Shown: positions 54,119-62,374 of the stretch, one piece after another
Position numbering within the stretch: position 1 is the stretch's first letter
Layout: each line of letters begins with the position of its first letter
NCBI RefSeq assembly: GCF_026262625.1
Contig: NZ_SHNN01000001.1
Location: 1,736,001 to 1,800,000 of the forward strand
Reading direction: 5' to 3'
Length of the DNA: 64,000 bases
Source of the DNA: Candidatus Litorirhabdus singularis
Lineage (GTDB): Bacteria > Pseudomonadota > Gammaproteobacteria > Pseudomonadales > Halieaceae
Program-made: the position numbers and the translations under genes
The notes under the pieces: generated by a model
The model's input: the letters and a program-made list of their open reading frames with translations, nothing else
Told to the model about the DNA's origin: nothing
Database searches by the model: none

Positions 54119-55558
54119 CTAGGCGCCAGGCCAATACTTGCGCAGCACGGCTACTCTTTGGCGGCCCTTCTCCTGATCTTGATGCGCTCCAACATTCAGG
54201 GCTATGCCTTCCATGTTCAGACCCGGGTCTAGCTCGCAAGCGAGTTCGACCGCGCGCTTTGCCTTGTCTGACTGCCCTGTCATCTCTAAGGCGATGGCCA
54301 AGGTAATCCTCGCGGTCGCGTAGCGAGCCATATTCTCGAGTACGTGTTCTATGATCGGAATTGCTTCTTCATAGCGATCTTCCAGCCCTAGAACGATGCC
54401 GCGATACCATGTGTAAGGCCCCCTGTCACCATCGTCTGCAGCCATGCGCTCGGCGTTGTCGAAGCATAAGTGGGCTTGCTCAAATTTGCCGAGATAACCC
54501 CAGGAAAGCCCCAGGTGTAACATGGCATCGGGCTGGTGCGGGTTGTTGGATAGTGATTTCTGCAGAAACCTGACCGACTTTTCCCACTGCGCCATGTAAC
54601 CGTAGGTCGCACCGATATAGTACTGCGTGAGAGAGTCCGAGGTGTCCAGATCCAGCGCCGCACGAAGTTGTGAGGCTCCTTCCTGGAGCGTACCCATGTG
54701 GTCTTCAGACCAGCCGTTTATCGCAGAGGAGATCAGCATCCATGCGTATGCAGCGCGTGCGTATGCGTAGCTGGAATCCATCTCAACCGCGCGCTCTAGC
54801 ATGCCGACCACCTCTCTGGAGTTCGCAAGGCCCGGTGTGCTGTGAAAGGTCGCATGCATAGCCCGTTGAACCAGCTCCCAGGCGCCCAGCTCCGTGGGTG
54901 GTGCCCTGTCCGTTCTCTGCACTTCTGCCTCATTTATCCTCAGCGAGAGGGCGCTTGCGATATCACTCACCACTTCATCCTGCACATCGAAGATTTCGGC
55001 ATAGAGTCGATCATACTTCTCGGCCCACAGGTGATTGCCCGTAGCCGCTTCAATAAGCTGCACAGTGGTACGCATTTTTTCTGCCACGCGGCGAACACTG
55101 CCTTCGAGCACATAGCGCACGCCCAGATCGCGTCCAACCTGTCGAATATCGGGCGACTGCCCTTTGTAAGCGAAGCTGGAGTTACGGGCCACCACGTGCA
55201 GGTGGGGTGTGGCGGCCAGCCCGGTAATAATGTCTTCTGTCATGCCATCAGCCAGAAAGGCTTGTTCACTATCGTCAGACATATTTGTAAACGGGAGTAC
55301 GGCGATGGATGCGCGATTCTGCTCACTGCTATCGGTGCCGGGTGTTTCAGCTGTCGATGCGATTTCTTTGGCGTCAGGGGTAGTGTTTGCAGGCGGCGGG
55401 GTGTCGCTCTTATCTTTCTGGGTCTTGCCCAGAACTCGACGCAAACCCAACCCCACGGGGCTGAATACAACACTCGTGACTACGATCATGGCGGCGAGGC
55501 CGCTCAGCAGCGCCTCGTTGTCACTAATCCAGCTGCCGATTTGTGAGAGCCATTCCAT
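54119..55558 (-). CDS. TolB-like/adenylate-cyclase-associated TPR protein
   Basis: A 479-residue protein with an N-terminal membrane helix (about 17-40). A TolB-like N-terminal domain (RASIAVLPFTNMSDDSEQAF, then DGMTEDIITGLA) follows, as found in many class III adenylate cyclase relatives and FlgO-like proteins. About seven TPR-like helical repeats cover about 230-479. No cyclase or kinase domain is present. The module usually serves as a membrane-tethered protein scaffold. It is a single gene between IS remnants; role unknown. Confidence 0.8.
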   Translation of the reverse strand: MEWLSQIGSWISDNEALLSGLAAMIVVTSVVFSPVGLGLRRVLGKTQKDKSDTPPPANTTPDAKEIASTAETPGTDSSEQNRASIAVLPFTNMSDDSEQAFLADGMTEDIITGLAATPHLHVVARNSSFAYKGQSPDIRQVGRDLGVRYVLEGSVRRVAEKMRTTVQLIEAATGNHLWAEKYDRLYAEIFDVQDEVVSDIASALSLRINEAEVQRTDRAPPTELGAWELVQRAMHATFHSTPGLANSREVVGMLERAVEMDSSYAYARAAYAWMLISSAINGWSEDHMGTLQEGASQLRAALDLDTSDSLTQYYIGATYGYMAQWEKSVRFLQKSLSNNPHQPDAMLHLGLSWGYLGKFEQAHLCFDNAERMAADDGDRGPYTWYRGIVLGLEDRYEEAIPIIEHVLENMARYATARITLAIALEMTGQSDKAKRAVELACELDPGLNMEGIALNVGAHQDQEKGRQRVAVLRKYWPGA

Positions 55559-55629
55559 GGCAACAGGTTATTGGATAAGTGTTTGAAAGTATATGAGTTG
55601 GCGTGCTCAGCGAATCTTCAGGTATTGCG

Positions 55630-55963
55630 CCTCGGGCCGGTCTGCATCTTGTAGATCGCTCGCGATATCGAAGACCTTTTAGCCCAGCGATGAATTCTTC
55701 GCCGGCGGGCCTGACCATTCAGGGTCAGGTAGCGAGGGGTGCGTGGTCCGGCATCCCGGAAATTAAAATTGATCAGGCAGGCTAAGAGATTCCTGAGTGC
55801 GTATGGCGTGGTCAGTAACTTGTTCAATTTAGGTAGGCATTTGGTTCGCGCTGAACATTATCGAGATCTGAGGATCATTGCGTTCACTGAATGGAGCAGG
55901 GCGACTGCTTGATGTCCACTTCCCGGATTATCCTTGGCTCGAGTAGTCAGCTTGTCAGTACCC
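55630..55963 (+). mobile_element. decayed IS6-like element with right terminal repeat
   Basis: RDIEDLLAQR is read at 55661-55690. A later frame to TGA at 55912 reads RQAKRFLSAYGVVSNLFNLG then RHLVRAEHYRDLRIIAFTEW and SRATA, the transposase C terminus. The right terminal repeat AGCTTGTCAGTACCC ends at about 55963, inside the MlaA gene tail. The central catalytic region is missing. Confidence 0.7.
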
Positions 55964-56761
55964 GTCGACATATTCCTCTTCAAACCCGGAGTCGAAGTCA
56001 CCAAAGGTATCTACTATCTGCCCATCATTAATGAGGAAGTGACGGTGCTGTAAGTAAACCTCACGGATAAACACATAGTGGTCACCGCTGATGAGCTCTT
56101 CAACATCCAATAACGCGGCGCGATCATTGATGCTATCACCCGCAGCAAGAGAAATACTCTGGCTACCCTGCAAGAGTTGAAGTGGATTGAAAATCGTATC
56201 CACCAATGCTCCCGCTGAGTCTCTGACAGTGCTAGGTCCAACAAATGGCAACTCTATATAAGGCCCGGGGCCTATCGCCCAAAAACCTAGGGTCTGGCCG
56301 AAATCCTCGTGGTGTTTTTCCAGTCCAAATGCCGGGCCGGCTACTTCGAAGAGACCAGCAACTCCTATCGTGGTGTTAATCACCAGGCGGCCAGCGTCTC
56401 CGGCGGCCTGCTTAAACTTAAGCTGTAACAGATCATTAATCGTCACCTTGATATCGTCGATATTACTGAAAAAGCGACTTGCGCGACGCTGCATGAATAA
56501 TGGAGTAATTGTTGTGTAGGTTTCTGCAATGGGCTTCAGTATCGCGGCGTCCATCCCTCTGTTGAAGTCATGAACAGTTCGGTTCACTTCCATCAACGGG
56601 TCTTGATCGGCATGCGATGGTAAGGGTAGAGCCATGAACAGGGCACCGGTCACAAGAGCCAGCGCGTAAACCACGGCAGCGCTTGCAGGTTTAGCCGGGC
56701 TTAATCCCGCCTCTACTGCGCGGTGATTGACTGCTGATATGGTTGTTGCTGTGCAGTTCAT
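55955..56761 (-). CDS. MlaA/VacJ family protein, non-lipidated, tail cut by a terminal repeat
   Basis: A 268-residue member of the MlaA (VacJ) family, the outer-membrane component that moves phospholipids inward with OmpC and MlaC. DPLMEVNRTVHDFNRGMDA, RFFSNIDDIKVTINDLLQ and GVAGLFEVAGPAFGLEKHHEDFGQTLG are diagnostic. The signal peptide has no lipobox cysteine, unlike the usual lipoprotein, so it is either soluble or anchored differently. The last codons GGG TAC TGA belong to the terminal repeat of the adjacent element (GGGTACTGACAAGC), so the insertion provides the stop and probably shortened the tail. AAGGGG is well spaced before the ATG. Confidence 0.84.
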   Translation of the reverse strand: MNCTATTISAVNHRAVEAGLSPAKPASAAVVYALALVTGALFMALPLPSHADQDPLMEVNRTVHDFNRGMDAAILKPIAETYTTITPLFMQRRASRFFSNIDDIKVTINDLLQLKFKQAAGDAGRLVINTTIGVAGLFEVAGPAFGLEKHHEDFGQTLGFWAIGPGPYIELPFVGPSTVRDSAGALVDTIFNPLQLLQGSQSISLAAGDSINDRAALLDVEELISGDHYVFIREVYLQHRHFLINDGQIVDTFGDFDSGFEEEYVDGY

Positions 56762-56860
56762 GGTTGTACCCCTTGCTGTTACCTCAATTTATTTGAAACA
56801 GCCCTACGCTTTAAGGCTGTCTGTTGCGTATAGCCGGCTTTTCACACCAAATTGTGAAAA

Positions 56861-57469
56861 TTAGGCTGCTCCTGCGGCAGCGTTGGAATGAAGCCCGGCT
56901 ATCAGTGTGTCTACCTGCTCTTTGCCTTGGGCAATTACTTGCTCAGGTGTGCCTTTCGAGCCACTGGCAACGATATGAAATACCTCGCTAATACCCAGAA
57001 ACTTACAGATATGCTCCAGATAGCGGCTCGCAAAATCCATCTCGCTGCCGACAGGGGTGCCACCTGTGGCGGTAATGATGAAAGCCCGCCTAACATTCAG
57101 TAAACCTACTGGGCCCTGTTCGGTATACTTGAAGCTGACGCCTGCTCTACAGATTGCATCGATCCATTGTTTTAAAGAGGCTGGAATTCCAAAGTTGTAC
57201 ATCGGCGCACCCAGCACCAGATTGTCCGCAGCTCTTAACTCCTCGATGAGCTGATCTGACAATGCCAATTGAGGCTGCAAACTGTCGCGCTGGCTGTCGG
57301 ATGAGCCGTGAACAGCGATCAGGTCCTCAGCAGTGATTGGCGGCAAAGTATGCTGCGCCAGGTCTCGGCTAACGACTGGCTCGCCCAGAGCATCAACCAG
57401 ATACTGGCCAATTATGCGGGTATTTGATTGGTTCATCCGTGCACTGCTATTGATATGTAATACGCTCAT
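56861..57469 (-). CDS. azoR: FMN-dependent NADH:quinone/azo oxidoreductase
   Basis: A 202-residue flavodoxin-fold enzyme. It starts VLHINSSARMNQSNTR, the FMN phosphate loop. LVLGAPMYNFGIPASLKQWIDAI is the AzoR signature, and TGGTPVG follows at about 140. AzoR reduces quinones and azo dyes with NADH as a homodimer in the cytoplasm. It follows a DoxX gene about 37 bases upstream on the same strand, opposite a LysR regulator, a common quinone-stress set. GGAG precedes the ATG. Confidence 0.88.
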   Translation of the reverse strand: MSVLHINSSARMNQSNTRIIGQYLVDALGEPVVSRDLAQHTLPPITAEDLIAVHGSSDSQRDSLQPQLALSDQLIEELRAADNLVLGAPMYNFGIPASLKQWIDAICRAGVSFKYTEQGPVGLLNVRRAFIITATGGTPVGSEMDFASRYLEHICKFLGISEVFHIVASGSKGTPEQVIAQGKEQVDTLIAGLHSNAAAGAA

Positions 57470-57506
57470 CTTCTTGCTCCAGTTATGTGTAGTTATAAGG
57501 TCGCGA

Positions 57507-57953
57507 TCACTGCGTTAGCTGGGAGTGGAGTGCTCTATCGGCACTGAAGCTACCTGCGCCCCTGAATACCAGAGCAGCACTGGCCACCAATAAGGCCAGG
57601 GCAAATTCATAGCCATTGTTTGACATGAAGAGGCCGTTTTGCCAGTGAACGGTAGCGATCGCCACGAGCATGGTGACAGTCAGTAGTAGAGCGGTAGGGC
57701 GCACTAGTAAGCCTGCGGCCAGCATTAAGCCCCCGACGAACTCTGTGCTGCCGGCTAATATAGCCATCAGCAGCCCCGGTTCAAGACCGATGGATGTCAT
57801 CCAGCCCGCGGTGCCCTCCAGTCCATACCCGCCAAACCAGCCGAATAATTTCTGTGCACCGTGTGCTGCAAATATCACACCAGCGCCTGCGCGAAGAGGT
57901 AAGGTATCAAGGCCGCTGTCCGTGCTTATTAGCTTGCTAATCTGTGATTTCAT
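57507..57953 (-). CDS. DoxX family membrane protein
   Basis: A 148-residue protein with about four membrane helices. PLRAGAGVIFAAHGAQKLFGWFGGYGLEGT is the DoxX start, and the remainder fits YqjF/YphA-type proteins. I start at ATG 57953 because AAGGAA is eight bases before it, which removes 21 upstream codons. It is first in a two-gene operon with azoR and faces a LysR gene. DoxX proteins are linked with quinone or thiol redox stress. Confidence 0.85.
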   Translation of the reverse strand: MKSQISKLISTDSGLDTLPLRAGAGVIFAAHGAQKLFGWFGGYGLEGTAGWMTSIGLEPGLLMAILAGSTEFVGGLMLAAGLLVRPTALLLTVTMLVAIATVHWQNGLFMSNNGYEFALALLVASAALVFRGAGSFSADRALHSQLTQ

Positions 57954-58036
57954 GCTGTTGTTCCTTTTGGTTTGTGTGGGTTTGTTTAGGTAATGGAGCC
58001 ATTGTAATGACTGCAAAATTGTTAATAAGGCCCTTT

Positions 58037-58074
58037 TTTAGTTTAAAATGATCTAAATTACAGAACTAATTTTA
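58037..58074. promoter_or_regulatory. LysR-type operator candidates in the doxX/lysR divergent region
   Basis: TTTAG-N11-CTAAA (58037-58057) is a classical LTTR dyad. A second arm TTTAG (58070-58074) pairs with the same CTAAA across 12 bases. It lies between the divergent genes, next to the LysR start. Confidence 0.55.
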
Positions 58075-58085
58075 GGGTGAAAGAA

Positions 58086-58991
58086 ATGCCAAGAAATCCG
58101 ATAAATATAGAAGTTCTGGAGGTGTTAGATGCTATCGATCGGCGCGGTAGCTTTGCAAAAGCAGCTGAGGAGATGAATAAAGCGACCTCGGCTGTTTCCT
58201 ATGCTGTTCAAAAGTTGGAGGACCAGCTGGATATTGCTGTATTTCAACGGCAGGGGCGCCGCTCAGTATTAACCCCAGCAGGTCGTTTAATACTGGCAGA
58301 GGGCAGAGGGATACTGCAATCTACCGCTCGTCTGGCGAATATGGCAATAGAAGTCGCCACCGGCTGGGAGCCCCGTATCAATGTCGCTGTAGAGTCACAT
58401 CAATCATATCCGGTATTTTTTACACAGCTGCGCGAATTTCTTGAAGAGCACCCCACAGTTGAAATCGATATCTGCGAATCAGTCCTCAATGGCGGTTGGG
58501 ATGCGCTTGAGCAAGGCCGGGTTGACTTGATCGTCGGTTCGCCGGGGCCTGTCCCGCTGCAAAAAGGCTATCGCACCATACCCCTGTTACCCTCAGAGTT
58601 GGTTCCGGTGATCGCCTGTGACCATGTGCTGGCAGGTCTGGTTGCTAAGCCTGAAGCGTTGGCGGCGGCCCTACCGAAAGTCAGGCGCGTCATTACCCAT
58701 GATACATCGGTGGTTGATATTGCGCGCAGCGCCGGGCTGGGAAGCGAGCAGCAATCATTTTATGTGCAAAATATTGATCAAAAAGTGGAAGCAATACTCG
58801 CAGGGATAGGTGTAGGCCACCTGCCACGAGAGCGCATTCAACAGCAGCTCGACAAGGGTGCGCTGATAGCACTGGATTTAACTGACAGGTCGGATCGCGA
58901 AAATTTTCTGGCCTGGAAAATTAGCAACAAAGGTAAAGGGCTAAAAGCGCTAACTGGGCGACTGTCTGCTGTGCTTGGGAAGAAAAGATAA
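58086..58991 (+). CDS. LysR family transcriptional regulator (YhaJ-like)
   Basis: A 301-residue regulator. The N-terminal winged HTH is LEVLDAIDRRGSFAKAAEEM and NKATSAVSYAVQKLEDQL; the rest is a LysR effector domain. The helix region is close to that of YhaJ, which controls a DoxX gene and senses quinone-like compounds. It is divergent from doxX-azoR, with candidate operators between. I start at ATG 58086 with AGGG eight bases upstream; a GTG three codons earlier is the alternative. Confidence 0.86.
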   Translation: MPRNPINIEVLEVLDAIDRRGSFAKAAEEMNKATSAVSYAVQKLEDQLDIAVFQRQGRRSVLTPAGRLILAEGRGILQSTARLANMAIEVATGWEPRINVAVESHQSYPVFFTQLREFLEEHPTVEIDICESVLNGGWDALEQGRVDLIVGSPGPVPLQKGYRTIPLLPSELVPVIACDHVLAGLVAKPEALAAALPKVRRVITHDTSVVDIARSAGLGSEQQSFYVQNIDQKVEAILAGIGVGHLPRERIQQQLDKGALIALDLTDRSDRENFLAWKISNKGKGLKALTGRLSAVLGKKR

Positions 58992-58999
58992 CCTCATAG

Positions 59000-59182
59000 A
59001 GTTTTGCCAAGTTAAAGCGCTGAGGTTGCTAGAATTCGCTCATGAATACATAAAAGCGACAGCGATTCCCACCCGATATCATTTCCTGCGCAGTCCGGCT
59101 CTACTGCAGATTCAAGCTCAGGCAACGAGATATCGAACATCTGCTAGGCGAGATAGTGCTGGGGCTAAACGGTTCTAGAGAC
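59000..59182 (+). mobile_element. decayed IS6-like element, N-terminal transposase fragment
   Basis: From 59057 a frame without stops reads RQRFPPDIISCAVRLYCRFK then LRQRDIEHLLGE. It matches the N-terminal parts at 5.6, 17.4 and 25.8 kb. TGCCAAGTTAAAG near 59006 is a worn left end. No catalytic part is present. Confidence 0.62.
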
Positions 59183-59227
59183 GCCTGTTGAAATCCAGTG
59201 GCACTGCGCCAAAGAAGAGCGTAAAGA

Positions 59228-60103
59228 TTAGCTCTGGCGCAGCTTGCACTGTTTCCGCGCCACCCCAAGCAGACCGATCAGGCCTGATCCAAAAAGCCAG
59301 GCGGCGGCTGGCAGCGGTACAGCATTAACCTGGGTATAGACATAAACACCGCCTTCTGCACCGAAAGCATAGGTGGTGCCCGCCTCTACATCAAAGGTCA
59401 GGGCCATGTCCCTTTGCAGACTTGTCGAGTCAATGCATGTGTTGATGCAGGTCAGCAGATCGTCATCACGGAATTCGTAAAACTCCAGATCACCGGCCGC
59501 GAAGCCCGCTTCATCAGCCTCATCGTCGGTGGCACCGTTATTTTTGGCTGTTGTGTAGGCAGCAGAATAGGCATCGGCGTCGGTGGCCTCCATCAATACT
59601 TCATAGCCGCCGGTAGCAAATTCAAACCCGGAAACTGGCTGTGCGGTCGAAACGCTCGCCAGCACCGTGTAGTCGATACTGAACATGACGATACCTGTGG
59701 ACTCCGCCGTATAGAAGATCGATCGCCAACCTCCTCCCCAGGCATCTTTCTGTCCGGGACCGGCATTAGTGGCTTCTGCGCTTGCACCTACATCGTCACC
59801 GCCGTTATAGCCGCCCTGTACGTCGAGAGAAGTGTCAGTGTACGACGCTATTGCAGCTGAACCGTTAAAGGCCAGCGCCTCGTCCAGGTCGCCGCCTGAG
59901 CTGTTGCCTACCCAACCCTCAGCCTCTGACGAGACGGTGGGGCCACCGCCGGGCAGAGGGAAAGATGTCGGCGTCATGGTGACACCACTGGTTGACAGAG
60001 TGCTCCAGTCCAGGTTGATTGAAAATTGGCTGACGGCCTCAGCGTGTGCGCCGGACGTTGCAGCTAGTGAGCTGGCAATAAATAGAGCAGGAAGGAACTT
60101 CAT
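59228..60103 (-). CDS. VPLPA-CTERM sorting domain protein
   Basis: A 291-residue exported protein. The signal peptide starts MKFLPALFIASSLAATSGAHA. The C terminus is VPLPAAAW, hydrophobic LFGSGLIGLLGVA and basic RKQCKLRQS. The central region is acidic, beta-rich and alanine/glycine-rich, with CINTCID near residue 230 and a lectin-like flavour. AAGGAGA is ten bases before ATG 60103. Upstream are a sigma-54-type promoter and the TGTCAGC element, as at the 4.2-kb PEP-CTERM pair, so the three are probably co-regulated. Confidence 0.85.
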   Translation of the reverse strand: MKFLPALFIASSLAATSGAHAEAVSQFSINLDWSTLSTSGVTMTPTSFPLPGGGPTVSSEAEGWVGNSSGGDLDEALAFNGSAAIASYTDTSLDVQGGYNGGDDVGASAEATNAGPGQKDAWGGGWRSIFYTAESTGIVMFSIDYTVLASVSTAQPVSGFEFATGGYEVLMEATDADAYSAAYTTAKNNGATDDEADEAGFAAGDLEFYEFRDDDLLTCINTCIDSTSLQRDMALTFDVEAGTTYAFGAEGGVYVYTQVNAVPLPAAAWLFGSGLIGLLGVARKQCKLRQS

Positions 60104-60155
60104 CAGTGAAAATCTCCTTGGTTGCGTATCAGTTTTCAGCACTTAAGTAACAAAG

Positions 60156-60171
60156 TGCAAGATTTGCGCCA
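60156..60171 (-). promoter_or_regulatory. sigma-54-type promoter of the VPLPA-CTERM gene
   Basis: On the minus strand TGGCGCAAATCTTGCA has GG-N10-GC spacing and fits TGGCAC-N5-TTGCA. It would start RNA about 40 bases before ATG 60103. Confidence 0.7.
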
Positions 60172-60233
60172 TAAAAAAATAAAGCTTGTTTTTCATAGGG
60201 TTGAAAGTTTGTCGATCTGTGAGCCTGTGAAGA

Positions 60234-60251
60234 GTGTAAAGAAAGCTGACA
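60234..60251 (-). promoter_or_regulatory. PEP-CTERM upstream element, copy 3
   Basis: On the minus strand TGTCAGCTTTCTTTACAC, matching the copies at 3841 and 3989, lies about 63 bases upstream of the -24 element at 60156-60171. Confidence 0.65.
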
Positions 60252-60312
60252 AGAGTAGGGGGGATGCACAAGGCAAATATCTGAACTCGGCAGGCCCGTT
60301 ACCGACACCTTC

Positions 60313-61065
60313 CTACAAGGTCATTCCTCCATCCACCACAAACTGGGCGCCGGTGGCGAAGGCGGCCTCATCTGAGGCGAGATAGGACACAATAGCCGCA
60401 ATATCCGCGGGGGCACCAAGATGACCCACCGGATGAGACGCCACAAAATTGGCCATCAGGGCATCAGGGTCATCTGACTGGGCCAGAGTCTTGTCGATAA
60501 TAGCGGTGTGAATGGCACCGGGATGTACTGAATTACAGCGGATATTATATTTCTGCTCAGCGCAGTAAAGAGCAATAGATTTGGTCATCATATTCACCGC
60601 CCCCTTGGCACCATTGTATGCGCATAGATAGGGCCCAGCCTTGATGCCGGCTGCAGAGGACATGTTGATAATGGCGCCGCCCTGCTTCTTCATCAGGCCG
60701 ATGCCATATTTGCTTCCCAGGAACACCCCGTCCACATCAATGCTGAACTCGTGCTTGAAGGCCGCGAATGTCAGATCCTCTATAGAGCCCATGGTGGTAA
60801 TGCCAGCGTTGTTGACCAATACATCCAGGCGCCCATATTGCGACTCCACCGACGCTATTGCAGCGACCCAGTCTGCCTCACTGCTGACATCCAGCTTCAA
60901 CGCGCTCGCACTTCGCCCCAGTTCAGTCGCAACTCGTTCGGCGTTGTCCATATCTATGTCGGCAACGACCACAGTACATCCATCGGCAGCCAAACGTCCT
61001 GCAATGGCCTCACCCAGGCCAGAGGCGGCCCCTGTGATCAGGGCTATCTTAGTACTATTCGTCAT
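60313..61065 (-). CDS. short-chain dehydrogenase/reductase (SDR)
   Basis: A 250-residue classical SDR. Cofactor motif ALITGAASGLGEAIAGRLA, Asp39-type specificity region ADIDMDNA (NAD-preferring), NNAGITTMG, catalytic Ser in NMSSAAGIK, YNGAKGAVN (YxxxK) and C-terminal FVVDGGMTL. It probably oxidises or reduces a hydroxyl/keto group on a ring or acyl-CoA substrate. Start ATG 61065 has AGGA nine bases upstream; GTG six bases earlier is possible. It is a single gene between the VPLPA gene and a MITE-like element. Confidence 0.87.
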   Translation of the reverse strand: MTNSTKIALITGAASGLGEAIAGRLAADGCTVVVADIDMDNAERVATELGRSASALKLDVSSEADWVAAIASVESQYGRLDVLVNNAGITTMGSIEDLTFAAFKHEFSIDVDGVFLGSKYGIGLMKKQGGAIINMSSAAGIKAGPYLCAYNGAKGAVNMMTKSIALYCAEQKYNIRCNSVHPGAIHTAIIDKTLAQSDDPDALMANFVASHPVGHLGAPADIAAIVSYLASDEAAFATGAQFVVDGGMTL

Positions 61066-61125
61066 TTCCACTTTTCCTGTGTTTTAACTTTTATTGCTAG
61101 TCATTGTAGACCAACGCGGGCTCCA

Positions 61126-61212
61126 GGGTATTGCCAGCTAAACTCGCACTCCACTGGTAGACTCGACGTATGAACAGATACAAGGTTTTAGGGAACCTAA
61201 CTGGCCAGTACC
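61126..61212. mobile_element. short element bounded by terminal-repeat copies
   Basis: GGGTATTGCCAGCTAAA at the left and AACTGGCCAGTACC at the right are worn inverted copies of the IS6-like terminal repeat, with about 55 bases between. It lies in front of the SDR gene and may include its promoter. Confidence 0.45.
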
Positions 61213-61266
61213 AGCGCTATGAATACTGAGCGTAACGGCGCAGGGGCTCAATAGCATGTGCAATGC

Positions 61267-62223
61267 CTAATCTATGGGGTGAATATCCATTTTCTTTAGC
61301 CAGCTCAGCCATTGAGCGGGCCATGTGCGTGCATACTCTTCTTTTTCCGCTAATGCGCTACCGTGACGACCTTCCGGATAAATGTGGGTTTCCACGGGTA
61401 CTCCCGCAGCTTCGAGCGCCTGGGAATAGATCACGGAATTTTGGAAGGGTACGATGCTGTCGGTTTTTGCCGTCCAGACAAATGCCGGCGGTGTGTCTGA
61501 AGTAACATGCCGCTCTGCACTCAATAGATTAATAAGCTCAGGGTCGGGATTCTCTCCGAGTAGATTGCCGCGGATGCCCGCATGCGCTGAGTCCGTTAAA
61601 CTAGTGACCGCATAGGCTAACACCGAAAAATCAGGGCGCGTGCTATGACGTAACAAAGGCTGCAAACTGGCCGGCTGGCCTTGTTGGTACAGCGTTGATG
61701 CTGCCGCCGCTAAATGGCCACCAGCTGAAAAACCCATAATACCAATGCGCTGTGGGTCAATATTGTAGCGTTGTGCGTGTTCCCTTAGGTAGCGCATAGC
61801 AAGCTGCGTATCGTCGAGCGGTGCCGGGTGGAGTTTGAGTCGGTAATTTAAAACAAAGCCGGCAATCCCCTGGGCGTTTAGCCAATCAGCGATTTCTATT
61901 CCTTCGTATTTTTCGGAACGGAAAAAATAGCCGCCACCTGGCAGTATCAGGACGGCCGCTACTGGCTTTTCCCGGGCAACAGGGTAGGTCAAGAGATAGG
62001 GTCCCTGCTCCAGAAACGGGTTGTAAAAAGTCGACAGTGGCCAACGCCAAGCGGCGTCCGCATAGTCTTCTGATGCAGATGGGGGCATCGGCAAGTACTC
62101 CATTCTCGCGCGATATTGTTCGTCGCGATCGGGAAAATGACCACTCACAAAACGCCAGGCGATTGCCGCGAAAACAACCAGCAAAATCAGTATGGATAAG
62201 GAGAAATATTTAAGTAATCGCAT
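61267..62223 (-). CDS. alpha/beta hydrolase (BD-FAE/lipase-esterase type)
   Basis: A 318-residue protein with an N-terminal membrane anchor or signal (FSLSILILLVVFAAIAW). ILPGGGYFF is the oxyanion-hole HGG-like motif, GFSAGGH the nucleophile elbow, with Asp in WTAKTDSIVPF and His in PEGRHGS. The layout fits carboxylesterases of the BD-FAE/Aes group. I start at ATG 62223 because the frame further upstream enters a terminal-repeat palindrome and has no ribosome binding site. It is divergent from the RNase J-like gene. Confidence 0.83.
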   Translation of the reverse strand: MRLLKYFSLSILILLVVFAAIAWRFVSGHFPDRDEQYRARMEYLPMPPSASEDYADAAWRWPLSTFYNPFLEQGPYLLTYPVAREKPVAAVLILPGGGYFFRSEKYEGIEIADWLNAQGIAGFVLNYRLKLHPAPLDDTQLAMRYLREHAQRYNIDPQRIGIMGFSAGGHLAAAASTLYQQGQPASLQPLLRHSTRPDFSVLAYAVTSLTDSAHAGIRGNLLGENPDPELINLLSAERHVTSDTPPAFVWTAKTDSIVPFQNSVIYSQALEAAGVPVETHIYPEGRHGSALAEKEEYARTWPAQWLSWLKKMDIHPID

Positions 62224-62300
62224 ATTTGTAGAACGCCTATTGATTAGCCCAGTTGATGCTGTGCGCATGCTTTTTTGCCACGGTGAGGTACTGCCAGGTT

Positions 62301-62329
62301 GGTACTGACAAGTTAACTTGTCAAAACCC
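62301..62329. repeat. near-palindrome of the terminal-repeat family
   Basis: GGTACTGACAAGTT is followed by AACTTGTCAAAACCC, close to its reverse complement. It is in the divergent region of the hydrolase and RNase J-like genes and must lie at or near their promoters. Confidence 0.65.
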
Positions 62330-62374
62330 TGTAGACTGTTCAACCATCAAAATCCTATCAAGCTATAGACCACT

